Shown here: positions 44,728 to 54,860 of the stretch, in pieces
How the letters are laid out: each line of letters begins with the position of its first letter
Position numbering within the stretch: the first letter of the stretch is position 1
NCBI RefSeq assembly: GCF_003265705.1
Contig: NW_020312827.1
Location: 23,428,502-23,492,501 of the forward strand
Direction of reading: 5' to 3'
Origin: Callorhinus ursinus
Lineage: Eukaryota; Chordata; Mammalia; Carnivora; Otariidae
DNA length: 64,000 nt
Position numbers and translations under genes: made by a program
Notes under the pieces: generated by a model
Database searches by the model: none
What the model was told of the DNA's origin: nothing
Seen by the model: the letters and a program-made list of their open reading frames with translations, nothing else

Positions 44728-45917
44728 AACAATAGGAATATCTCTGCACAACCAGCACCCGTCTGAAATATCATTTGCCCCAATATCACACAGGCAGATT
44801 AAGCTAGAAGATTAAAAAAAAAATACCAGCTTTGTTATGTCTCTCTCCCCTCCATCCCTCCGCCACGTACCCAGTAGCCCTTAGGTAAACTTGCCCATCA
44901 TAACCAGCGGGACCATTTTAACTCGAAAGGCGATGCAGAAGCCCTTGAATGATGAAGGAGGCTCTACTCCACAACAGCAAATTCATAAAGGGCTAGTTCT
45001 TCAGGTTCGCCAGACCTAACCTCCAGGTGCCCCCAGATAGACTATCCCAGGCACAGAGTCACCCAGTGCGCTGGGAGTTCAAATTTCCATTGGAACCTTC
45101 ATCACAAAGGCAAACGGTCATCTGACCCCTGAAACTACACTGTCCTCCAGGTGTGACAAGGAGTGCCCCTCTTGCTCCCAGGGCCAACCACAGGACCCAG
45201 GGCAGAGAAAGAATTAAGAATGTTGAGGTGGATCGGTCTGGTAAAAGGAAACTCTCTCCCCAAGCGGGAGTGACCGGAGGAAGCAGGGAGAGGTCAGCTC
45301 CTACTCTCCCACTTCTCCTAGGTGGTGTGACTGTGTCTCGCTCCATCCTAGCCTAGCTCTCAATGATCTCTGACCTTTGCATTTAAAAAAAAAAATTAAA
45401 AATAATGATCAGGGGGAAAGAATCCTACCTTACCTAAAGCCCAATAAGAGTTAGCAAAAATATAATTTTCTCACTACATGATGCTATTTCTACATCTAGA
45501 TCAAAAGAGAAGGCATTTAATGGAGGTGGAAGAAATTTATTTTTTTTAACAAGTAATCACAGGGGAAGTCACCTGCAAAGCAGCCAAGCCCATAGGTTGG
45601 TATTACATCACTGGCCTAGGAAGGGATGGGGGTGGGGGGAAGATAGATTATTTTTTCCCTTGTCATCAGGATGATGTTTCTAAAGCAGTTAAGTTTCATG
45701 GTTAAAAAAGAGAGAGGGAAAGAGCCAAAACTCTGGGTACAACACAATGCCTCGAAAAAAAAAATACATCGAACCAGCCTTTAAGGTCACTGAGAGCTTG
45801 CAAAACCCACAGTGCTTACACAGAGTGGAAGTTTTCAGGCAAGCCTGCTACTAAATCATTAATACAAACAAATGGAAGGCAGAGGAGGAAGATTCCCTTG
45901 TAACAGATCCAAACAGG
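44725..45917. other. Repeat-free stretch, unassigned
   Basis: No transposon, exon or RNA gene is recognised over 1.2 kb. The composition is mixed, with scattered A-runs (45,385; 45,752). Confidence 0.35.
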
Positions 45918-45959
45918 AGCGCACACACGCGCACGCACACACGCGCGCACACACACACT
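45918..45959 (+). repeat. Alternating CG/CA tract (Z-DNA-prone)
   Basis: About 40 bases of strict purine-pyrimidine alternation mixing CG and CA steps (GCGCACACACGCGCACGCAC onward). CG/CA alternation of this length is among the sequences most prone to form Z-DNA. Confidence 0.9.
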
Positions 45960-46080
45960 CCCTTTTCACCTTCTCTGATTATGCCCACCTTCACAAGAAG
46001 ATAGCAGGAGTCCAAACTGAATCTTCAGACTCGAGAACCACCGCTTCACACCCCTTCCTAAAAAAAAAAAAAATCTTACT

Positions 46081-46113
46081 TACACACACACATACACACA
46101 CACACACACACAC
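46081..46113 (+). repeat. (CA)n microsatellite
   Basis: About 15 CA units with one T interruption, 120 bases from the mixed CG/CA tract. Confidence 0.95.
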
Positions 46114-46623
46114 CTCAATTCCTCAACAGCTAGGGAAATCCCTGTCTCAATTCAATTTTGTCTTATGATCCTCAGAGTGTCTCTTCTCTTTCTCATTTGA
46201 ACCAGTCCTTTCCCCCAGAAAAAAAAGATAATTAGAGGGAAAGTAGCTACAAAATGCCAAAAAACTATCTGCCCAAAATGAAGTGATGGGCATACATCCT
46301 TTCAGACTAATAATCCAAGCTAATAGGAGAAAGACTTAAAAAAAAAAAAAAAAGATTAAAAAACCTAAAACATTCTCTGACTTTTCCAACATCTGGAGCG
46401 AGAGGACTCAACTTCCAGGAGCAACTGAAGGAAAAGAAAGGCAGTTGAAAAGCCATTCCCATGGTCAGCCGAGGCTCTCGGATCCAGCATCCAAAAAAAA
46501 AATCTAGGTTGGTCGCTCCCAACTGAAAACTTCTACCCTCTCAGGAGCAACCTCTTCCCAGAACGAACAAGAACCTTGAGTTGTTTCACACCCTGCCTGC
46601 CTTCCTTTCCCCCCAAACCTTAC
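46114..46623 (-). other. Putative start of intron 1 (minus strand)
   Basis: If the proposed first exon is right, this is the beginning of its intron, read leftward from GTAAGG at 46,623. It holds an A15-type run near 46,338 and no recognised repeat or exon. Confidence 0.35.
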
Positions 46624-46975
46624 CTTTCCAGTTGAACAGAAGATTTGGGATCTGTTTGTTTGTTTGATGCTTAATCAACTGACTTTGCTGGGTATGTTTC
46701 CTCTTTGGGAAGGTTCAAATTCCAGAATCTTTCTCTCTCTTCCTTTTCTCTCTGTCTCTCTGGGAGGGAGTGGCGGGGAAGAAGGGAGGGGGGTGGCGGA
46801 GGTGTGAAAAGCAGGTCCGCGGTGGCTCGAGAAGCTGGCAGCTGCGAGAGAGGGGAGGACACGCTCGCCTCTCCCTCTCAAGGAGTTGCATGGAAGAGGA
46901 GATGTGTAGGGCTGAGCTCGGAGCCTGAGACTGCCGGGGAGCCCAGGAATTTCACGCACTCCAGAGCCGGCCCCT
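46624..46975 (-). other. Putative noncoding first exon of an unidentified gene
   Basis: Read on the minus strand, a TTTAAA box at about 47,000-47,005 is followed roughly 30 bases later by the proposed start (about 46,970). A GC- then CT/GA-rich leader follows, ending in CTGGAAAG|GTAAGG, an 8-of-9 match to the splice-donor consensus. The leader has an upstream ATG (TTCCATGCA, near 46,888) opening a 58-codon Arg/Pro/Lys-rich frame that stops before the donor, plus a 103-aa frame in another phase. Neither looks conserved, so I read it as 5' UTR. No gene identity could be recognised. A plus-strand start from the same TTTAAA box cannot be excluded. Confidence 0.45.
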
Positions 46976-47010
46976 CCCTCTCCCACACAGACCCCGGCAT
47001 TTAAAGAGAC
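46740..47010 (-). promoter_or_regulatory. Small CpG island with TTTAAA box
   Basis: About 13 CpGs lie between 46,770 and 47,000, clearly above the surroundings. The TTTAAA box with GC-rich flanks (GCCGGGGTC on one side, CTGTCTCT on the other) sits at its right end. It overlaps the proposed first exon. Confidence 0.5.
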
Positions 47011-47384
47011 AGCCAGGCTGCCTGGCTCAGGGCTTCACCTCTTCCCTGACTGTTTTGCAAACAGCTGAGAAGATATCGTCAGGGAGGGGCACTGTGCAGC
47101 CCCCTATGACTAAGAGGCAGGGTCAGGAGCTCAGTTCTCCCCCGACCCCAGCCTGAGGAAGGTTCTTTACCAGAACCGGGGCGGGCATTGAAATAAAGAC
47201 AAAATCCTCATTTACAGCTTCCGTAGACTAAGCCACATGCTGAAGATACATGTGTCTCATTGCAGCCAGGAAGTGGAGAGGAGCCTGACCTAGAAGTGTG
47301 CCTCAGTTTCCCCAAGTAGCCACTCCTTGAGAAATCAGGGCAATCCTTGAGCTTTTGGTGGAGGCCAGGGCTGTAACTAAGGCA
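47011..47384. other. Upstream flank of the proposed promoter
   Basis: No repeat is recognised. The inverted word CAGCCAGGCTGCCTGGCT lies at about 47,010-47,028, next to the TTTAAA box. Confidence 0.35.
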
Positions 47385-47550
47385 CAAAGTCATTCCTTCA
47401 ACAAGCATTTTGAATGCCTGCTGAGGATGAAGCACAGTGCATAGGACAAGGTCTGGGGACATAGAAATGAAGGTGACAAACTGGGCTTCCCATCGAAGGG
47501 CTGCTAGCTACAAAGACAGATGGAGGCATAGCCAACCCTATCCACAGGGG
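47385..47550 (-). mobile_element. L2 LINE 3' end, antisense
   Basis: 'agtcattccttcaacaagca', 'ttttgaatgcctgctgagga' and 'tggggacatagaaatgaagg' match the antisense L2 tail, diverged. Confidence 0.7.
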
Positions 47551-47899
47551 CTTCTAGCTAAGAGAGACAGAGGCAGGGGTCTAGTGCTGTGGTGGGTCGG
47601 GGGACAGCTCCCTTCCATGGCTCACAACCTGAGCTCAGGGCCTAGATATTTCCACTGCTCTCCCCCAAACCCTTCGAAATTCATAGCCAGTTTTGCTGAC
47701 TAGTTCGTGTCTGTGGAAACATTTCCCCATTCGAGCCTAAACAAGAGATGACAGTCGGTGGCACCAAACACAAGGTTTTGTTCAGCATCAGGCCCTGGTG
47801 CTTCACCAGGGAAAAGAGCCCCTTTCTTCTCCAACCTCCCCTTTCTAAGGGCTCCATGGCACATCCTTCCTCTGGCCAGTGCCAGTGCCAATGGCAGGA
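47551..47899. other. Unassigned sequence
   Basis: No gene or repeat is recognised. Confidence 0.35.
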
Positions 47900-48135
47900 A
47901 TAGCCACTAACAACTGTTGAGCACTTACCAAGTGCAGTCACATGGGTCAGCTCATTCTATCCACTGAGACTGGTGCTATTTGACAGTTGTCCATCTTACA
48001 GTTGAGGAAATCAGAGCTTTAGGGAGGCTCTCCAAGGTCACACAGCCAGAAATAACCAGAATGAATTTGAACTTGGGTCCAGCTGTCTCCAGAGCCTGCC
48101 TGCTTAGCCACGGTGCTATATATCGCCTCCCTTCT
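47900..48135 (-). mobile_element. MIR SINE, antisense, nearly full length
   Basis: 'aactgttgagcacttaccaa', 'cttacagttgaggaaatcag', 'ccaaggtcacacagccagaa' and 'cctgcttagccacggtgcta' give a long antisense MIR. Confidence 0.88.
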
Positions 48136-48169
48136 ATGGAGGGTAGTTCTTAAATTTCTGCTCTTTCCT

Positions 48170-48495
48170 GGACATTCTTCTAGGCATCCTGGCACTTATC
48201 CAACCCAGCAAACTTGGATAGCACATGTACCAGGCACTGTGCTAACCGGAAATAAAATGAGTAAGACAAGGTCCCCACCCCAAGGAGGCAACACTGCTTT
48301 GGTGGAAGACAAACATGTGTTTCTATAAAGCAAGGGATCAACAGCAGTCATGAAGCAACATAAAGGAAGCTGTTCGGGACTGTCAAGAAGCAAGTAATAA
48401 ATTCTGATTTGGAAATGAGGGATATTAAGGCATGTGTGGTGGGCTAAAGTGGCATTTGGGCTGGGCTTGAACAGACACATGCAATACCAGAATTC
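48170..48495 (-). mobile_element. L2 LINE 3' end, antisense
   Basis: 'taccaggcactgtgctaacc', 'ggaaataaaatgagtaagac', 'aaggtccccaccccaaggag' and 'gggctgggcttgaacagaca' follow the antisense L2 order. Confidence 0.8.
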
Positions 48496-48526
48496 CTAGT
48501 CAACTTTTCAGACTGTTTTACCTTTT

Positions 48527-48732
48527 TTCTTTTTTTTTTTTAAGATTTTGTTTATTTATTTGAGAGAGCGAGAATGAGAGAGAGAGAGAGCACATGAGAG
48601 GGGGGAGGGTCAGAGGGAGAAGCAGACTCCCCGCTGAGCAGGGAGCCCGATGTGGGACTCGATCCCGGGACTCCAGGATCATGACCTGAGCCGAAGGCAG
48701 TCGCTTAACCAACTGAGCCACCCAGGCGCCCC
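48527..48732 (-). mobile_element. SINEC, full length, antisense, with 18-bp TSD
   Basis: The reverse-complement tail and (GA)n middle, 'agaagcagactccccgctga', 'cgatgtgggactcgatcccg' and the head 'gagccacccaggcgcccc' are all present. The target-site duplication CAGACTGTTTTACCTTTT is perfect over 18 bp at 48,509-48,526 and 48,733-48,750, so the insertion is young or well preserved. Confidence 0.97.
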
Positions 48733-48750
48733 CAGACTGTTTTACCTTTT

Positions 48751-49269
48751 AAATCATGGTCTTATTTTTTTATGTTTCTTTGGGTCCCCAATCTTCAATA
48801 CCACCACGGTATTTGGCACCCAATAGGAATACAAACATGCCTTAATGGATTAATTTCACGCATGACACATCACCTTCTGCCCATTAATGCCAGACCTAAA
48901 CAGCCCTAGCCAGCTGATCTATATCCTCCTTACCTCACCTTTCTTGAAGTCCATGTTCCTTATTTGTTCTCGGAACACAGAAGGGAAATTCAAAGAACAC
49001 AGTGCATGGGGTTGGGCAAGCTGTCCGGAGCTCCAGGGAGAAGAACCATATAAAGAAACTGCCATGATCCAGCAGGATGTTGGGAACAACTGTACACTCA
49101 CTTTTGGGAGCAGCAGGAAGAGACTTAAGGGACTCCACAGGGATGTGAGGGCATAAGCCCAAAGGGAAAGCCTGAGGGCTCACTGCCTTTGAGATGTCAG
49201 CTCCTATCAGACTCCTTCAGCCAACACCAGCCTCAGAAAGACATCCTCTAGAGAAGTCCACTGCACGTC
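48751..49269. other. Unassigned sequence
   Basis: No gene or repeat is recognised. Confidence 0.35.
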
Positions 49270-49500
49270 TACAGGACAACCTAGAGGTTAGGACACGTAC
49301 CTGGGTTCCAACCCCAACTTAGACACCTACGTTCCATGTGACTTGAATAGTTTTCTTTGCCCTCTCCCAAGTCTTAGCATCTTCACCTACAAAACAGTGA
49401 GAACACCTGTACTTACTTCATAGAATTGCTGTGAGAATTAGTGATAAAATAACACACAGAACACCTGCCCCACAGAAGGGCTAAACAAGTATCTGCTATT
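49270..49500 (+). mobile_element. MIR SINE, sense
   Basis: 'aggttaggacacgtacctgg', 'gttccaaccccaacttagac', 'ttcatagaattgctgtgaga' and 'attagtgataaaataacaca' follow the MIR order. Confidence 0.8.
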
Positions 49501-50439
49501 TCGACCCAAAGGTCTGCCTTTGCCCCTGCATGGGATTATTAACTTTGGACTGCCCCCTATAGTTAGCATTCTCTTATTTCATCATTTCACTTTTAATATT
49601 TTAACTTACTGAGTATCACTCTAAGTTACTCTCACTTACTTGTTTTTAGCCCTATGCTTTCTAACCCTATGTACTTTGAATATATTTGTTATTATCATTT
49701 CATTCCACTTAGTAGTTTCTTGGGTTTAAGTGTTATTTACCTTTCAATTACTCTGGTGTATTCTTTTAGTCTGCCTTTTATCATGAAATCTCTAGGCTCA
49801 TTTTGTTCATTCCTCCATAGCATTTTAGCTAACTACACTCTGCTCATTCTCAGTGATCCAGCACTCCCCCTGGTTAGCTCCAGATTTATGAGGACGGATA
49901 CGTACAAAAGAGCAGAGAAAGACAACATCAAAGACAATAAGCCAGGTCTCCTTGCAGACATGTAATAGAACCACGAGCATAAAACAGTATCAGGTGTTTG
50001 CCTAAATGATGGTGCCATGTCAGCAATGGTGCTGATTATTTTGAAAGGGAGGGCTCAGTAGGGGCAACTGAAGCCCTCAGAGATTCCGGTCTTCCACTGC
50101 TCACACCTCTCAGTGCCAGTCATAAGGCCACAATCAGAGGCCATTAGGTTAGAAGGTTCCTTTGTGGGAAGGAAGCCTATATTCCTTTCCCTCTGCCGTG
50201 AGGCTGTCGCCTTTACTTAGTTCAGAGGGAGAACAAAATGGGACAGGGACTGTTTCAGCTTTTCTCAAACGTGCCAGACTGGCACTTACAGGATGGAGCG
50301 CAGAACAATTTCATCGCCAATCAAAAAACCAAGTTGTCCGTGACATCCTGGGGAAAAAAAATCGGGATAATGTAAAGATAATAATGACCGTAATAAAAAC
50401 CGCCAGTACCCCAAGTCACCCTGCTGGCCCTCTGCTTGG
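49501..50439. other. AT-rich then mixed, unassigned
   Basis: 49,550-49,850 is T-rich, with a hydrophobic chance frame of 103 aa. It may belong to an old LINE but no family can be named. No exon is seen. Confidence 0.3.
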
Positions 50440-50690
50440 CAGCCTCATGGTTAAGATCCCAGCGCTCTGCCAAGAGGACATCTGAGTTCAAATCCCAGCT
50501 CTACCATTTGCTGGCTGTGAGACCTTGGCCAAGTTACTAACATTCCAAGCCTCAGTTTTCTCATCTGTCAAATGGGAATGATACCGTACTTAGCCATTTC
50601 CCATGATGATTATATCAAAAGCCCATCTATAATAGTAAATGGCACATGAAAAGTCCACAACAGAGAGTACCAGTCATCATTATCAATGTG
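50440..50690 (+). mobile_element. MIR SINE, sense
   Basis: 'catctgagttcaaatcccag', 'ctctaccatttgctggctgt', 'accttggccaagttactaac' and 'cctcagttttctcatctgtc' make an excellent MIR core. Confidence 0.92.
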
Positions 50691-50794
50691 GGATTTTAAA
50701 TATTTAATATCTGAGATAATACAGGTAACAACCAGTCAGCCTGGAAGCTGGCCATAAGAAACTGGTTTGACTCTACCAGGGCATACCAACTATC

Positions 50795-50900
50795 AGTCCT
50801 GATTGTAAGTATTATTACTACCTGCCAGATACTAAAGTAAGCCCTTGGCATGTGCTAATGCATTATCTCATTTAATTTTCCACAGTAAGTTGGCTTTATG
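50795..50900 (-). mobile_element. MIR SINE fragment, antisense
   Basis: 'ctgccagatactaaagtaag' followed by 'gctaatgcattatctcattt' and 'aattttccac' is the 3' half of MIR, antisense. Confidence 0.6.
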
Positions 50901-50924
50901 TTATTTATTGAAATATATGCAATT

Positions 50925-50992
50925 GCATATTTTTGGCGGGGGAGGCAGAGGGAGAGAGAATTCTAAGCAGACTCCACGCTCAGCATGTACCC
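50925..50992 (-). mobile_element. SINEC fragment, antisense (possible)
   Basis: 'gggggaggcagagggagaga' followed by 'attctaagcagactccacgc' and 'tcagcatg' resembles the middle of an antisense SINEC. Confidence 0.5.
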
Positions 50993-51553
50993 ATAAAATC
51001 AGGATTATAGATAAATAGACTTAACACATACATTCCTGTTGCCCTAATCATTCTTGTATATGAATTTCAGGGATCTGCTTTGGCTGGGAGTTTTAAAAAG
51101 TCATTTTATGGCTTATTTCTTTTACTTACTGATTCATTCAATAATCTTTAGAAGATAATAATGGTCAACAGCCTCAATTTCTTCATGCATTAAATGGGTC
51201 TATCTACTGTCCTTTCTTTCTGAATTCTCACTGCTCTACCCCAACCAACCCTGGAAATATCAAAGGTTTCTCAAGCCAAGACCAAGTCACTAGACATTGG
51301 ACATTAAACAGTTCTGCTAATCCCTGGCCAGCACTTCAGTCAAGATAAGTTCTCAGGTCCTCACATGTCTTGCTCCTGAGCAGATTTCAAATTCAAGTTC
51401 AAATGCTATTGGCCCAAAGCCGTTCGCCCAGCACTCCCTGCTTATATCCCTTGTGCTCTTCTTTCCTCTCTCCCCACAAGAGCTGTGCTGCATTGCTGGC
51501 CTGCTGGAATGTATTTGACTTTCTGTCACCTACGTGATGATGTTTCCAGTGTT
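50993..51553. other. Unassigned; possible L2 piece
   Basis: 51,350-51,480 ('gatttcaaattcaagttcaa') may be a diverged sense L2. The rest is unassigned. Confidence 0.3.
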
Positions 51554-51577
51554 ATTAATAAGTGACTGCTTATTAAT
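51554..51577. promoter_or_regulatory. Inverted homeodomain-like sites (ATTAATAAG/CTTATTAAT)
   Basis: Nine-base arms ATTAATAAG and CTTATTAAT are separated by TGACTG. A further TTAG/ATTATTAG cluster follows directly. This could bind a paired homeodomain or POU-type dimer, or simply be an AT-rich palindrome. It lies in a repeat-free stretch. Confidence 0.4.
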
Positions 51578-52589
51578 TAGTATTATTAGACATGCACCGT
51601 GCAGTGCAGACAGTACCACAGAGGGGCCTGGCATCTTCAAGAAGAGGATTTGTGCAGAAAGATTTGTCCCTGCAGCCCAGTTAGAGGACACCGGGCTTCC
51701 AAGTGAGTCCTGGGGAGCCAACAGCAGAAACCCCCATATTCTGAAAGCTGTGCACCTAATCCAGGCCGCTTGTGTTCTGGCATAGGATGGAAGGAGAGCA
51801 AGTGAACGTGAGATTTGCAGGCATGTGATGGCATAAGCCCATCGGGGGAGCCTGAGGAGGTTAGGGCCCATGGAGTGGTTCACGAGGCTGCAGGAAAGGC
51901 CAGCTCCTGGGAAGGCCAAAAGTCTCCAATTCTCAGATCCAATGGGGAGCTCTCTACCCTCATTTTCCTTTCCTGCTTATCCTACAGAAAGAAAATATTC
52001 TCTGGGGCTTACAGTCAGTAGAAGCCTCTCAGCCACCTCCATGAATTCAGGCAGGCTTTCGCCAGCTGAGAAGAACCAGCCCTCGGGACAGGACTTCTGA
52101 CTGCAGCCTCAGGGAGACCCAGGTAGGATGTGGAAGGGCATCCCTGTGGCCGTATCCTTCTCCCTGAGCACCCAGGCGCAAGCCCCTCAGTGAGACTGAG
52201 GAGGGCAGAATATCTCACCAAAAACTTCACAAGACAAAGACTGAGAAGGAAATTATTTCCTCCCACTCTGATCATTTTCAGAGCAATTCTAGAATTTCCT
52301 GCTTGGGGATCAAATTTTAACATGGTCCAGGTATATTTGGAGTGTTTAATAGGTTTGAATGTTTAAGTGACAGGGAGTTACCTATTAATATGTGGTGATT
52401 GCTTTCAAAAAAAATCGTCATTTTTTGTATTTATGATGGAAGTTCTTGTCTGTTTTACATTCATTCCTCCCACAGAGAGGTAAGAGCAGATGCGGTTGGC
52501 ATCAACAACAGCGCAGCCACTGTTAAACTGAGTGCTGAGAGGACAGTACCTGCACCTCAGAGAGAAGCGGCACAGTTGTGGTGGCAAGG
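51578..52589. other. Repeat-free stretch (1 kb)
   Basis: No repeat is recognised over 1 kb next to the inverted homeodomain-like sites. The overlapping frames at 51,530-52,323 show no protein-family features. Confidence 0.35.
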
Positions 52590-52860
52590 GGCATGAACCC
52601 CGGCTCCAGCCTGCATGGGCTGGCGTCCAGCTCTACCCCATACAAGCTTTGGGACCTTGGGCAGGTTGCATGACCACTCCTGCTATCTGTTTCCTCTTCC
52701 ATACAATGGAGATCATGACAGGACCTACCCTATAGGGGTGTTACAAAGATTAAATGATGTAATTATTTTTGAAAGTACTCAAACAGTGGTGGTCACAGGA
52801 GAAAGGCTATATAAGTGTTTGTTAAATAAAATAATAAAACTCCCCATCACCACTACTCCC
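52590..52860 (+). mobile_element. MIR SINE, sense
   Basis: 'ggcatgaaccccggctccag', 'tttgggaccttgggcaggtt', 'ccatacaatggagatcatga' and 'gttacaaagattaaatgatg' follow the MIR order. Confidence 0.85.
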
Positions 52861-53639
52861 AGGAGACCCTTAATAATAATAATTAATGGCAGTGATAATC
52901 TGCTGGCTTTGGAATATCTCAGGATCATAGACAGGAAAGATGTTAACTCTGCCATCATTCCTGGCAACCTTGCTTGTGGAGGTTCAACCAGGCCCAGTTC
53001 CCTGTGCCTTCCTGCTGCCCCATCGTCCCTCTCTCTCCCTCCACTGGACAGCCCTCATACCTACCCCTTTACATGGTAAAGCCAGCTCAGCTGCAGGTGC
53101 AGGCAGGAAAGGCAGCATCAGCAGCAATGATTTTGTGGAGTCCAAAGCACGCCTCATCTCCAACCCCATCCCCAGCAACCATTCTCTCTGACCCACGCAC
53201 TAGGACTATTTTTAAATGATATACTTTTGCCCGGTTGTTGGTGGGGGGTGGGGAGGAGAGAAGAAAGAAACACCCTCCCCAGGATTCAAGCTGAAGATGG
53301 AATGATTGCCAAATGCTAACAGCTTTTTGAACAGGACGCAGTTAAAAATATATCTGAAATGGTTTTAACTCAAACTCAAAAAATAGCTTAACTGACTGGA
53401 GAGCCATAGGCAGTGGGGGTGGGGAAGCAGATGAGGAAGAGGGATTCCCTTGGGAGGGGCCACAGCAAACCTCATCACAGGGACACAGGAGAGATGCCTG
53501 ATTTATTTTCCCACATGAATAATACCTTTTGAAAACACAGACCAGATCTCCGGGGAAAGTAGTGATACCAGAAAGCTTGTTGAGCTCTGTACGCAGAGAG
53601 ATGCTCCTGATAAGGGCCCCGCAGTGAGGCTTCCTGGAT
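52861..53639. other. Unassigned sequence
   Basis: No gene or repeat is recognised. 53,241-53,262 is G-rich (TGGTGGGGGGTGGGGAGGAG). Confidence 0.35.
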
Positions 53640-53805
53640 CCTCACTGCTCTAAGTGTGGGTACCTCAGCACCAGCATTACCTCTGAGCAGTCTGCAATGC
53701 AGATTTTTGGCCTCTACCCCTACCCCCAGTAGACCTGCTGAATCAGAAGCTGTACCTTAACATGACATCCAGATGATTCAAAATCTAAATTTTGTAGGTA
53801 CTATT
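53640..53805 (+). mobile_element. hAT-Charlie fragment (MER20-like)
   Basis: 'agcaccagcattacctctga', 'tacccccagtagacctgctg' and 'aatcagaagctgtacct' match the middle of a MER20-type element. The ends are degraded. Confidence 0.5.
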
Positions 53806-53839
53806 CTAGACTCTATCATGACACCTCAACCCTAAAAGG

Positions 53840-53975
53840 ACTGAACTCAAAATATTTCTCCCCATTTGACATATGAGGAAAGGGACACAAGGAGGGACTC
53901 AACTAAGTTCACCAGCTGAATCAGGTCTAACAATACCATCCAGAGTCTCATCCCTTCCCCTAGGGCTTAAAGCCC
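53840..53975 (-). mobile_element. MIR SINE fragment, antisense
   Basis: 'tctccccatttgacatatga', 'ggaaagggacacaaggaggg' and 'accagctgaatcaggtctaa' are diverged antisense MIR. Confidence 0.55.
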
Positions 53976-54409
53976 CAAATTAGGTTCATCATCAAACTTG
54001 TGATGCCTTCTTTCTAGGGGTAAAGGACTTGGAACATAAAACAATCATTTAAAGCAATGTTTCTCCAAATATGCTCAGTTGGTCCCTATTCCTGCCAAAT
54101 ACTCTGAGAAAGAGAGTTCTATTGTTAAATATATTTAGAAAATTCATAATGCACATTAATATGTTTAAGTCTCTGAGAAGTCCTATAGAAAACAAACTTG
54201 CTTAAAATTTTTTAATCCAGTGTTTTCCAAAATTATTTTACCACAAAACCCTTTGTCCCCCATGGAAGATCTAGTAACATGAAAAAGATCATGGTCTGAG
54301 AAATACATGTTGGGATTCACCACCATTTACCACTTAATAACATGCTCAACCAGTCTGAAGGAAAGTGTAATATTTCATAATGTTTCTTAAAGGCCAAAAA
54401 TGTCATTAT
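53976..54409. other. AT-rich unassigned
   Basis: No gene or sure repeat is recognised. It has the look of an old LINE or hAT remnant. Confidence 0.3.
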
Positions 54410-54690
54410 TGAATCTGTGATTGATTACTTCCTGCAACAGGGAGGTCACTACCTTACAGAGCAGCCCAACTCATCATTGGACAACTCCGATATTTAGAAA
54501 CATTATTACATTAAGCTAAAATCCTCCTTCTTGCAACATCTTGAGCTACAATTGCTTAAATTCTATCTTCACCACCAGTGTGCAAAGGGAATTAATCACT
54601 GTTTCTCACAGTTGTCCTTCACACACAACTCTAATAACAGTAGACTAATAAGTCTACTCTGTCCTCTACAGTCCAGACCTTCAACTATTC
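54410..54690 (-). mobile_element. CR1/L3-type LINE 3' fragment, antisense
   Basis: 'gggaggtcactaccttacag', 'agcagcccaactcatcattg', 'gacaactccgatatttagaa' and 'acattaagctaaaatcctcc' match the antisense CR1/L3 3' layout. Confidence 0.65.
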
Positions 54691-54860
54691 CCCAGAATCA
54701 TGGAATTTTAGAGCTTAAGAGTATTTTAAGTATCACCTAACCTAACCCTTTTATTTTACAGATGAGGAAACCATGTCTAAGAACAGTCAAATTACTTGCC
54801 CAAGGTCAAACAGGTGGTGGAAACTTAACCTGGAATTTTGGATTTGAATATAGCAGGGTT
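54691..54860 (-). mobile_element. MIR/CR1-related end fragment
   Basis: 'tttattttacagatgaggaa' and 'acttgcccaaggtcaaacag' are MIR-type blocks in antisense order. They are preceded by 'atggaattttagagcttaag', which is the CR1/L3 or MIR3 end motif. Confidence 0.65.
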
